A DNA stretch of 5,326 nucleotides, taken from NCBI GenBank assembly GCA_030432815.1, contig JAUILB010000218.1, positions 1 to 5,326 of the forward strand, read 5' to 3'. This DNA comes from Alphaproteobacteria bacterium. Its GTDB lineage: Bacteria; Pseudomonadota; Alphaproteobacteria; Sphingomonadales; Emcibacteraceae. Below the pieces are notes generated by a model. That model was not told where the DNA came from, searched no databases, and saw nothing but the letters and a program-made list of their open reading frames with translations. The position numbers and the translations under genes are program-made. Shown here piece after piece: positions 1 through 5,326 of this stretch (positions are counted from its first letter, which is position 1; each line of letters opens with the position of its first letter).

Positions 1-1
1 A

Positions 2-88
2 AACAAGCAAATTCGCGATCAGCGCGGCACAACGATCCTTAGTGATCAGGACGCACGCGTTGTGAAGAAATTTATGCCTTACGGTTAA
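2..88 (+). CDS. rpmI: Large-subunit ribosomal protein L35 (bL35), C-terminal fragment
   Basis: Only the last 28 codons and the TAA stop are in the window; the start lies upstream. The visible peptide, beginning NKQIRDQRGTTILSD and ending VVKKFMPYG, matches the C-terminus of bL35: the basic K-Q-I-R segment, the R-G-T-T turn and the final K-K-x-M-P-Y. The whole protein is normally about 65 residues, so a little under half is seen. bL35 is a small basic protein of the 50S subunit, known to bind 23S rRNA. It lies 12 bases upstream of rplT, which fits the usual infC-rpmI-rplT transcription unit; infC would be expected just outside the window. The final residue is Gly rather than a basic residue, a minor variation. 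The assignment is supported both by the sequence and by its position. Confidence 0.93.
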   Translation, partial: NKQIRDQRGTTILSDQDARVVKKFMPYG

Positions 89-100
89 TGGAGCAATAAA

Positions 101-457
101 ATGGCACACGTAAAACGGGGCGTAACAACAAAAGCCCGTCACAAAAAAATTCTTAAAGCGGCCAAAGGTTTCCGTGGTCGTCGTAAAAGTACTATTCGCA
201 TTGCGATGCAGGCTGTTGAAAAATCCGGCCAATATGCTTATCGCGACAGAAAAGTCCGCAAACGGCAGTTCCGTGCGCTGTGGATTCAGCGTATTAACGC
301 CGCGGCACGGCTTGAGGGACTAACTTATTCACGATTTATGAACGGCCTAAAACTCGCAGGCGTCGAACTTGACCGTAAAGTTCTGGCTGATATAGCCGTT
401 CGTGAACCGGAAGCCTTTAAAGCAATCGCAGAACAAGCAAAATCTGCCCTCGCTTAA
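101..457 (+). CDS. rplT: Large-subunit ribosomal protein L20 (bL20)
   Basis: This 118-residue, strongly basic protein has the full family length (117-119). The N-terminal half (about 1-60) is the long Lys/Arg-rich helical extension that penetrates 23S rRNA: VKRGV at 4-8, ARHKKILKAAKGFRGRRKS at about 12-30, and YAYRDRKVRKRQFR at about 45-58. The globular half follows, with LWIQRINAAAR, LTYSRFMNGL and ELDRKVLADIA. bL20 is needed for early 50S assembly. In Escherichia coli it also represses translation of rpmI-rplT by binding the leader mRNA; that leader is outside this window, so the control cannot be judged here. The ATG at 101 is preceded by GGAG at 90-93, seven bases away, and the protein begins with the canonical MA-VKRGV, so the start is secure. 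A hairpin with a T-rich tail follows 34 bases after the stop. Confidence 0.98.
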   Translation: MAHVKRGVTTKARHKKILKAAKGFRGRRKSTIRIAMQAVEKSGQYAYRDRKVRKRQFRALWIQRINAAARLEGLTYSRFMNGLKLAGVELDRKVLADIAVREPEAFKAIAEQAKSALA

Positions 458-491
458 AACGCACCCGAAGGGTTCAAAAAAATCAAGTTTG

Positions 492-528
492 AGGAGCCTG
501 CCGCTTGGCAGTGGGCTCCTTTTTCTTT
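492..528 (+). terminator. Intrinsic terminator-like hairpin between rplT and pheS
   Basis: AGGAGCC at 492-498 pairs with GGCTCCT at 514-520. TGCC at 499-502 pairs with GGCA at 507-510 around a GCTT loop, leaving GTG (511-513) as a bulge on the 3' side. A T-rich run (TTTTTCTTT, 520-528) follows directly, overlapping the last stem base, so the structure has both elements of a Rho-independent terminator. It lies 34 bases after the rplT stop and 47 bases before pheS. It may end some of the rpmI-rplT transcripts and uncouple the abundant ribosomal proteins from pheST, or act as an attenuator with partial readthrough. No convincing competing antiterminator helix is visible: the only upstream pairing, TCAAA at 474-478 with TTTGA at 488-492, overlaps the stem by one base. 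Confidence 0.8.
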
Positions 529-575
529 AATGTTCGATTTAATAATTAAATAATAAGAATTTTGGGTAGGGAATA

Positions 576-1667
576 ATGAAAGACCTCCAATCACTTGAGA
601 TAGAAATTACAGATAATCTGGCAAAAGCTGCTGATCTTGATGCTGTTGAAAATATTCGCATTGCGGAACTCGGTAAAAAAGGGCGGGTAAGCCTTCTTAT
701 GCGCGAGCTTGGCAAAATGAACCCTGAGGAAAAAAAAGAATTTGGCCCAAAATTAAACCAGCTCAAAAATTCATTAAATGACGCAATCCTAAGCAGAAAA
801 AACACGCTGGAAACAGAACTGTTAAACAAGAAACTGCAATCGGAAAGTGTTGATATCACCCTGTCTGCGGCGGAGCCGGATCAGGGTAGCATTCATCCTA
901 TTACCCAGGTAATGGACGAAGTCACTGAAATTTTTACCGAAATGGGATTTTCCGTTGCTGAAGGGCCGGAAATTGAAGAGGATTTTTATAACTTTACGGC
1001 ATTGAATATTCCGGAAGAACACCCGGCAAGGCAAATGCATGATACTTTCTATTTTCCGGAAGATAACGAAGGAAAAAGAAAAGTGCTACGTACACATACA
1101 TCCCCCATGCAAATCCGCACAATGTTAGCCGGAGAACCACCTTACAGGATCATCGCGCCAGGGCGCACTTACCGTAATGACAGTGATGCAACACATACGC
1201 CCATGTTTCACCAGGTTGAAGCTTTGGTGATCGATAAAAATATTCATATGGGCCACTTAAAGTGGTGCATTGAGGAATTTTGTAAAAAATTCTATGAGCG
1301 TGATGATATAAAAATCCGTTTTCGACCAAGCTATTTTCCATTCACGGAGCCATCCGCGGAAGTGGATATCGGCTGTGCATTTAAGGACGGCGAAATTTTA
1401 ATCGGCGAAGGTGATGACTGGCTTGAAATTATGGGTTGTGGCATGGTCAATGAACGGGTACTTGAAAATGTAAATCTGGATCCATCCGAATATCAGGGCT
1501 TTGCATTTGGTCTGGGTCTTGACCGGGCAGCAATGTTAAAATGGGGCATACCTGATCTTCGTGATTTCTTTGCCGCTGACCTACGATGGCTTAAGCATTA
1601 TGGTTTTCAGGCACTTGATATTCCGTCCCTTAGCACAAGAACCTCCACAGTAAAGGGGGGCAAATAA
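576..1667 (+). CDS. pheS: Phenylalanine--tRNA ligase alpha subunit
   Basis: This is the catalytic subunit of cytoplasmic (alpha-beta)2 PheRS, which activates phenylalanine with ATP and charges tRNA-Phe. Its 363 residues are slightly more than most bacterial PheS proteins. Residues about 1-90 form the N-terminal coiled coil that contacts tRNA (LGKKGRVSLLMRELGKM at 32-48). The class II catalytic core follows: motif 1 region HPITQVMDEVTEIFTEMGF (107-125), then EGPEIEEDFYNF-ALNIP (129-146) and HPARQMHDTFY (149-159). Motif 2 is YRIIAPGRTYRNDSDATHTPMFHQVE (190-215) with R200, and motif 3 is GFAFGLGLDRAAML (308-321) with R317. The ATG at 576 is the first possible start, because an in-frame TAG lies at 567-569; the purine-rich AGGGA at 568-572 is close to it but usable. 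The last 12 or so residues extend past the usual end, and the stop is one base from pheT. Confidence 0.98.
   Translation: MKDLQSLEIEITDNLAKAADLDAVENIRIAELGKKGRVSLLMRELGKMNPEEKKEFGPKLNQLKNSLNDAILSRKNTLETELLNKKLQSESVDITLSAAEPDQGSIHPITQVMDEVTEIFTEMGFSVAEGPEIEEDFYNFTALNIPEEHPARQMHDTFYFPEDNEGKRKVLRTHTSPMQIRTMLAGEPPYRIIAPGRTYRNDSDATHTPMFHQVEALVIDKNIHMGHLKWCIEEFCKKFYERDDIKIRFRPSYFPFTEPSAEVDIGCAFKDGEILIGEGDDWLEIMGCGMVNERVLENVNLDPSEYQGFAFGLGLDRAAMLKWGIPDLRDFFAADLRWLKHYGFQALDIPSLSTRTSTVKGGK
1653..1660 (+). promoter_or_regulatory. pheT ribosome binding site inside the pheS 3' end
   Basis: The purine run AAGGGGGG lies within the last codons of pheS (encoding part of V-K-G-G-K), eight bases before the pheT ATG at 1669. 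Its position implies translational coupling: ribosomes finishing pheS expose or directly reinitiate at pheT, which would keep the two subunits at equal levels. The spacing and purine content are good, but the G-run is unlike the AGGAG form seen upstream of rplT. Confidence 0.6.
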
Positions 1668-1668
1668 A

Positions 1669-4059
1669 ATGAAATTCACATTATCCTGGCTTAAAACATA
1701 TCTGGATACAGACGCAGATTTAAGCAAAATAGGCGAAACACTAACGGCTATCGGACTGGAAGTTGAGGACATTTATGACCCCGCTGAAGAGCTGAAACCA
1801 TTTGTAATTGCCCGTATTGAAAAAGCCGAGCAGCATCCCAATGCCGATAAGCTAAGGGTTTGTACCGTCAATAATGGAAAAGAAACTATACAGGTTGTTT
1901 GTGGTGCACCTAACGCCGTCACCGGTCTTGTTGGTGCTTTTGCGCCAAGTGGCTGCACCATCCCGACGAATGGTCTAAAATTAAAGCCAACCAATATTCG
2001 CGGCGTTGAAAGCAACGGGATGATGTGTTCTGAACGTGAGCTCGGCCTTGGTGATGATCATGACGGTATTATTGATCTACCCAAAGATGCACCCGTAGGA
2101 AGCAGCTTCGCAGAATATATGAAACTGAATGATCCTGTTATTGAAATTGCAATCACGCCCAATCATCAGGATGCGCTTGGTGTTTACGGGATTGCCCGTG
2201 ATCTTGCAGCCGCAGGAATTGGAACGCTTAAAAAAGCTGATGTTTCAAAAATAAAAGGCACATTTGACAGCCCCATCAAAGTCCATCTTGAAAATGAGAG
2301 TGCCTGCCCGGTTTTTGCCGGCAGGTATATTCGCAATGTTAAAAACGGACCTAGCCCCGAATGGATGCAGCGCAGGCTCAGATCATTGGGAATGAAGCCA
2401 ATATCCGCCCTTGTGGATATTACAAATTTCATGACCATGGATTACGGTCGCCCGCTTCACGTTTTTGATGCGGATAACATTAAGGGAGATTTGAAAGTAC
2501 GCCTCTCCCAATCAGGTGAGAAACTGGTTGCGCTTGATGGCAAGGAATATGAATTTGATGACGAAATGTGCATCATTGAAGATGATGACACCATCAATTC
2601 CATTGGTGGTGTCATGGGTGGTGCTGATAGTGGTACCTATGAAACCACCACTAATGTCTTTCTTGAATGCGCATGGTTTGACCCGATAAGAACAGCAATG
2701 ACCGGACGTAAACTGGGTATTGAAAGTGACGCAAGATATCGTTTTGAACGCGGTGTCGATCCGGCAACCGTGGAAGACGGTATCGAAATCGCGACAAGGC
2801 TGATCCTTGAAATGTGTGGTGGTGAACCAAGCAACGTAACCCTATCTGGAAAAGTACCGCAAATCAGCAAGACCATAACCATGCGCCCTGAACGCGTAAG
2901 GGAACTTGGTGGTGTAAACATTAAAAAAGATGACGTCACCAGCATTCTTGAACGCCTTGGGTTCGATGTAAAGGATAAAGGAAAGGTGATTGACGTCACG
3001 ACACCAAGCTGGCGCTGCGATATTGACCGGGAACCTGATTTGGTTGAGGAAGTACTACGTATATATGGCTATGATAAAATCAGCGTTGAACCGCTACCCG
3101 CATCCAGCCGCGAAATTGTTACAGGATTAAGCCCGCTGCAACGCAAAATTCGTATGGCTAAACGGGCCGCCGCGGCGCGTGGTCTTAGAGAAGCAGTCAC
3201 ATGGTCATTTATTCCAAGTGATCACGCCAAATTATTCGGCAATATTGATCCCAGTCTGATGCTTGATAACCCAGTCAGTTCAGATTTGGATGTTATGCGT
3301 CCAAATCTGCTTCCTAACCTGATTAGCGCGGCAGGACGCAATATTGACCGCGGCATCAAGAATATCGCGTTATTTGAAGCCGGAAACCAATTTTTGTCTG
3401 ATAGTCCTGATGGTCAGCATTTTGTAATAGCAGGCATCAGGCGCGGCCAAAATCATGAACGTCACTGGCAGAAACCTCCCGAAAATGTGAATGTTTATGA
3501 TGCAAAAGCGGATGCTTCTGCGATCCTTAATGCAGTTGGGGCTAATGCAGAAACAGCCCAGATCGTTGCTGAGGCCCCGTCGTGGTATCATCCGGGACGA
3601 AGCGGTGTCATCCGGTTGGGACCGAAGAACATTCTGGCTTATTTTGGCGAAATACATCCAGCAATCCTGAAAAATATCGATGTCGAGGGTCCGTTGGTCG
3701 CATTTGAAATAATGATCGGCAATTTACCACAGCCCCGTTCCAAAGCCGGAAGCAGCCGAGGAGTACTTAAATCTTCTGATTTTCAGGCAGTTGAGCGGGA
3801 TTTTGCATTTGTTGTGGATAATAACATCAGCGCAGAGCAAATCATTAAAGTCATTAAAAGCGTTGATAAGAAACTTATTGATAACATTAATGTTTTTGAC
3901 ATATATGAAGGTCCTGGCATTGCTGATGGCAAAAAATCAATTGCGGTTAATGTGCGCATGCAGCCGACTGACCGAACAATGACCGATAAAGAAATTGAAG
4001 AAATCCGACAGCAGATCATAAACACAGTAGAAAAGAAAACTGACGCAACCCTAAGGTAA
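1669..4059 (+). CDS. pheT: Phenylalanine--tRNA ligase beta subunit
   Basis: This is the 796-residue, full-length partner of PheS, which binds tRNA-Phe and hydrolyses mischarged Tyr-tRNA-Phe. Domains in order: an N-terminal segment starting MKFTLSWLKTYL; the EMAP-like OB-fold tRNA-binding domain (about 40-150: VIARIEKAEQHPNADKL, VVCGAPN, IRGVESNGMMCSERELGL); and the B3/B4 editing domain (about 210-390: CP-FAGRYI at 213-221, RPLHVFDAD at 261-269, MGGADSGT at 316-323, FLECAWFDP at 331-339, SDARYRFERGVDP at 353-365). In the E. coli enzyme the residues matching S353 and A355 line the editing pocket as Thr and Ala. Next are the B5 domain (about 400-475, ending TPSWRCDIDREPDLVEEVLR-YGYD), a catalytic-like core without an active site (about 480-690), and the C-terminal FDX-ACB domain (about 702-796). 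The start is one base after the pheS stop, with a G-rich ribosome binding site. No key motif is missing. Confidence 0.98.
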   Translation: MKFTLSWLKTYLDTDADLSKIGETLTAIGLEVEDIYDPAEELKPFVIARIEKAEQHPNADKLRVCTVNNGKETIQVVCGAPNAVTGLVGAFAPSGCTIPTNGLKLKPTNIRGVESNGMMCSERELGLGDDHDGIIDLPKDAPVGSSFAEYMKLNDPVIEIAITPNHQDALGVYGIARDLAAAGIGTLKKADVSKIKGTFDSPIKVHLENESACPVFAGRYIRNVKNGPSPEWMQRRLRSLGMKPISALVDITNFMTMDYGRPLHVFDADNIKGDLKVRLSQSGEKLVALDGKEYEFDDEMCIIEDDDTINSIGGVMGGADSGTYETTTNVFLECAWFDPIRTAMTGRKLGIESDARYRFERGVDPATVEDGIEIATRLILEMCGGEPSNVTLSGKVPQISKTITMRPERVRELGGVNIKKDDVTSILERLGFDVKDKGKVIDVTTPSWRCDIDREPDLVEEVLRIYGYDKISVEPLPASSREIVTGLSPLQRKIRMAKRAAAARGLREAVTWSFIPSDHAKLFGNIDPSLMLDNPVSSDLDVMRPNLLPNLISAAGRNIDRGIKNIALFEAGNQFLSDSPDGQHFVIAGIRRGQNHERHWQKPPENVNVYDAKADASAILNAVGANAETAQIVAEAPSWYHPGRSGVIRLGPKNILAYFGEIHPAILKNIDVEGPLVAFEIMIGNLPQPRSKAGSSRGVLKSSDFQAVERDFAFVVDNNISAEQIIKVIKSVDKKLIDNINVFDIYEGPGIADGKKSIAVNVRMQPTDRTMTDKEIEEIRQQIINTVEKKTDATLR

Positions 4060-4107
4060 CCGCGGGGTTGAGCCATAAATATTAACTTTATTTAAAGATC
4101 ATGCGTT

Positions 4108-4113
4108 TATAGT
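4108..4113 (+). promoter_or_regulatory. Candidate -10 box upstream of the methyltransferase gene
   Basis: TATAGT matches the sigma-70-type -10 consensus at five of six positions and lies 37 bases before the methyltransferase start codon. The best -35 candidate, TTAACT at 4082-4087, is 20 bases away, which is longer than ideal, so this is a weak call. The surrounding gap is AT-rich and no clear T-tailed terminator follows pheT, so the gene could equally be read from the pheST transcript. Confidence 0.25.
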
Positions 4114-4118
4114 ATCCC

Positions 4119-4136
4119 ATGAGTGAACTATGAGTG
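4119..4136 (+). repeat. Short direct repeat ATGAGTG x2 upstream of the methyltransferase gene
   Basis: ATGAGTG occurs at 4119-4125 and again at 4130-4136, with the starts 11 bases apart, about one helical turn. The pair is flanked by TATCC at 4113-4117 and GGATA at 4136-4140, which are inverted copies of each other. It sits just downstream of the candidate -10 box, a location where a regulator could block initiation. The repeat is plainly visible; any role as an operator is inference. Confidence 0.35.
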
Positions 4137-4150
4137 GATAATAAAACGTT

Positions 4151-5125
4151 ATGGCTAGTAAAAACAATTCTGTAAAAGTACCCATGAAATGGCGCATGAA
4201 AGCCTGGTGGGAAGGGTACGATATTGATGATGTCCGGGCCGCACTTGCATCAGGCAATGATGTTGAGCAGGAGCTTCAAAAAACTGTACATGTTGAAAAA
4301 AGCAACATACCGGTAGGTGATAACCCGGAAGCTCTTGTATGGGATGATAAGCGTCTGGAAACTGCACAAATGATCTGGGGAGAAGGTTACTGCGGGCCGG
4401 GCGGACCCGAATATGTGGCCAGCATGTCAAAACTTCTGGGAATGAGTCCTAAAATGAGTGTCGCCGTTATTGGTGCCGGGCTTGGTGGCCCTTCACGGGT
4501 TCTTGCAGGTGAATTTGGTGCCTGGATTACGGGCTATGAGGAATCAGAACATCTTGCGGCGAAAGGTATGGAACTTTCCAAAAAAGCCGGACTGGAAGGC
4601 AAGGCGCCGATCCAGCATTATAACCCAAATGAGGGGGATCCTTTCGAACGTACATTTGACCGTGCCTACTCCAAAGAAGCGCTTTATACGGTGGAAGACA
4701 AACACACACTTCTTAAAAACCTGTTTAACAAATTAAAAGATGGCGGCTTGTTTCTTATTAATGACTATACACTAAGCAGTAATGATTCCCTTTCAAACAA
4801 AGATGTCCAGAAATGGCTACGGCAGGAACACACGCTCCCTTTCCCCGTACCGAATGGCACAATGGAAAAACTGCTGACTGATTGTGGATATATACTACGT
4901 GTCAATGAGGATATAACAGACCAGTATATCGATATGATCGCCCGAAGCTGGGTTGGTGTAAGTGATATAATTGAAAGTCTGACTAAACATCCTGAAGACC
5001 AAAGCGAAACCATTAACCGCCTTGTAAAAGAGGCTGAATTCTGGATGCTCAGATCAAAAATTATGAAAGAAGGTCACGTTAAAGCCTGGCGTTTTCTTGC
5101 CTACAAACCCGCAGAAGTAAAATAA
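4151..5125 (+). CDS. Class I SAM-dependent methyltransferase, PEAMT/SDMT-like, substrate unknown
   Basis: A 324-residue soluble protein with a complete Rossmann-type SAM-binding core and no signal peptide or membrane segment. Before the core lie about 75 residues including an aromatic, basic patch (MKWRMKAWWEGYD, 12-24), then WGEGYCGPGG at 76-85. Motif I is VAVIGAGLGGPSR (104-116), the ribose-binding acidic residue is near ITGYEE (126-131), the motif II region is FDRAYSKEALYTVEDK (159-174), and motif III is LKDGGLFLINDY (185-196). The GEGY-x-x-x-GG lead-in, the x-x-DK-x-x-L helix, LK-GG-x-x-LI-DY and the later ED-TDQY (about 253-259) resemble phosphoethanolamine and sarcosine/dimethylglycine N-methyltransferases, from memory. 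An amine substrate is therefore plausible, but a lipid, quinone precursor or protein is not excluded. ATG 4151 is the first possible start (in-frame TAA at 4142-4144), but it has only a weak, distant GTGGA at 4134-4138. It lies between pheT and lepA with gaps of 91 and 49 bases. Confidence 0.85.
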   Translation: MASKNNSVKVPMKWRMKAWWEGYDIDDVRAALASGNDVEQELQKTVHVEKSNIPVGDNPEALVWDDKRLETAQMIWGEGYCGPGGPEYVASMSKLLGMSPKMSVAVIGAGLGGPSRVLAGEFGAWITGYEESEHLAAKGMELSKKAGLEGKAPIQHYNPNEGDPFERTFDRAYSKEALYTVEDKHTLLKNLFNKLKDGGLFLINDYTLSSNDSLSNKDVQKWLRQEHTLPFPVPNGTMEKLLTDCGYILRVNEDITDQYIDMIARSWVGVSDIIESLTKHPEDQSETINRLVKEAEFWMLRSKIMKEGHVKAWRFLAYKPAEVK

Positions 5126-5174
5126 TATATTCTCAGGCTTGTATGTTGATTGGGCTGATGATAAAAGCCGCATC

Positions 5175-5326
5175 ATGACAGACATTCAACATATCAGAAA
5201 CTTTTCAATCGTCGCCCATATTGACCATGGGAAATCTACGCTTGCTGACCGGCTTATCCAGTTTTGCGGCGGGTTGAGCGATCGCGATATGAAGGAACAG
5301 GTTCTCGATAATATGGATATTGAGCG
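5175..5326 (+). CDS. lepA: Elongation factor 4 (LepA GTPase), N-terminal fragment
   Basis: The first 50 codons plus two bases are present and the gene runs off the right edge; the full protein is normally about 600 residues. It begins MTDIQHIRNFSIVAHIDHG, and the G1/P-loop is A14-H-I-D-H-G-K-S-T22, followed by LADRLIQFCGGLSDR. The end of the fragment, QVLDNMDIE, is the lead-in to switch I and is characteristic of LepA rather than EF-Tu, EF-G or TypA. LepA is a ribosome-associated translational GTPase, described as a back-translocase and as affecting initiation and 30S assembly. ATG 5175 gives the family's standard N-terminus. The frame is also open upstream, where a TTG at 5139 would add 12 residues, but those do not resemble the family. 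No good Shine-Dalgarno sequence precedes the ATG. It lies 49 bases after the methyltransferase gene and may be cotranscribed with it. Confidence 0.96.
   Translation, partial: MTDIQHIRNFSIVAHIDHGKSTLADRLIQFCGGLSDRDMKEQVLDNMDIE

Noticed and set aside
463..473. Small hairpin ACCC-GAA-GGGT just after rplT
   Set aside because: A four-base-pair stem with a three-base loop followed by an A run; too weak to support a function on either strand.
530..553. Mini-frame ATG at 530 encoding MFDLIIK before pheS
   Set aside because: It has a single Phe codon, no ribosome binding site (the preceding bases are the T tract), and lies after the hairpin.
539..859. Open frame of 106 codons on the minus strand opposite the start of pheS
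   Set aside because: It is antisense to the conserved PheS N-terminus, and its Ser/Phe-rich product is what complementing Lys/Glu-rich codons gives.
858..887. Inverted repeat ACCCTG/CAGGGT in pheS
   Set aside because: An 18-base loop within a coding region with no other signal; likely chance.
2605..2652. GGTGGTG and CACCAC complementary tracts in pheT
   Set aside because: They are explained by glycine codons of the conserved MGG motif and nearby threonine codons.
2637..2999. Open frame of 120 codons on the minus strand opposite pheT
   Set aside because: It is a shadow of the pheT frame; the product resembles no known family and it lies wholly within a conserved, intact gene.
4046..4070. 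Stem CAACCC/GGGTTG straddling the pheT stop codon as a possible terminator
   Set aside because: It is only six base pairs with a 13-base loop and is not followed by a T run, so it is not convincing as an intrinsic terminator.

Overview
The window is a stretch of translation genes from a bacterial chromosome, all on the + strand. It is most likely from an alphaproteobacterium with a moderate G+C content (mid-40s percent by eye). I base this on remembered family patterns: the ribosomal protein L20 has the alphaproteobacterial phrases STIRIA-QAVEK, QYAYRDRK and FRALWIQRINAA, PheS ends in DLRWLKHYGF-ALDIP, and the order rpmI-rplT-pheS-pheT is standard in proteobacteria. I cannot name a genus.

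Layout. Positions 2-88 are the 3' end of rpmI (L35). After a 12-base gap with a clear ribosome binding site comes rplT (L20, 101-457). The 118-base gap that follows (458-575) holds an intrinsic terminator-like hairpin (492-528). Overlapping that hairpin is a possible 14-codon, phenylalanine-containing reading frame. Then come pheS (576-1667) and pheT (1669-4059), one base apart, encoding the alpha and beta subunits of phenylalanyl-tRNA synthetase. A 91-base gap (4060-4150) contains a candidate -10 box and a short direct repeat. It precedes a 324-residue class I SAM-dependent methyltransferase (4151-5125) that resembles phosphoethanolamine/glycine-type N-methyltransferases but has no assignable substrate. 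After 49 bases the window ends inside lepA (elongation factor 4), of which the first 50 codons are present (from 5175).

How the genes fit together. L35 and L20 are structural proteins of the large ribosomal subunit. PheS and PheT form the (alpha-beta)2 enzyme that charges tRNA-Phe. LepA is a ribosome-bound GTPase. The methyltransferase is the one gene whose role is not explained by its neighbours.

Novelty. Most of the window is ordinary housekeeping DNA, with intact genes and no sign of mobile elements, CRISPR, tRNA or rRNA. The points most worth a second look are the methyltransferase between pheT and lepA, and the Phe-codon frame overlapping the hairpin upstream of pheS. There is no gene-free stretch longer than 300 bases.
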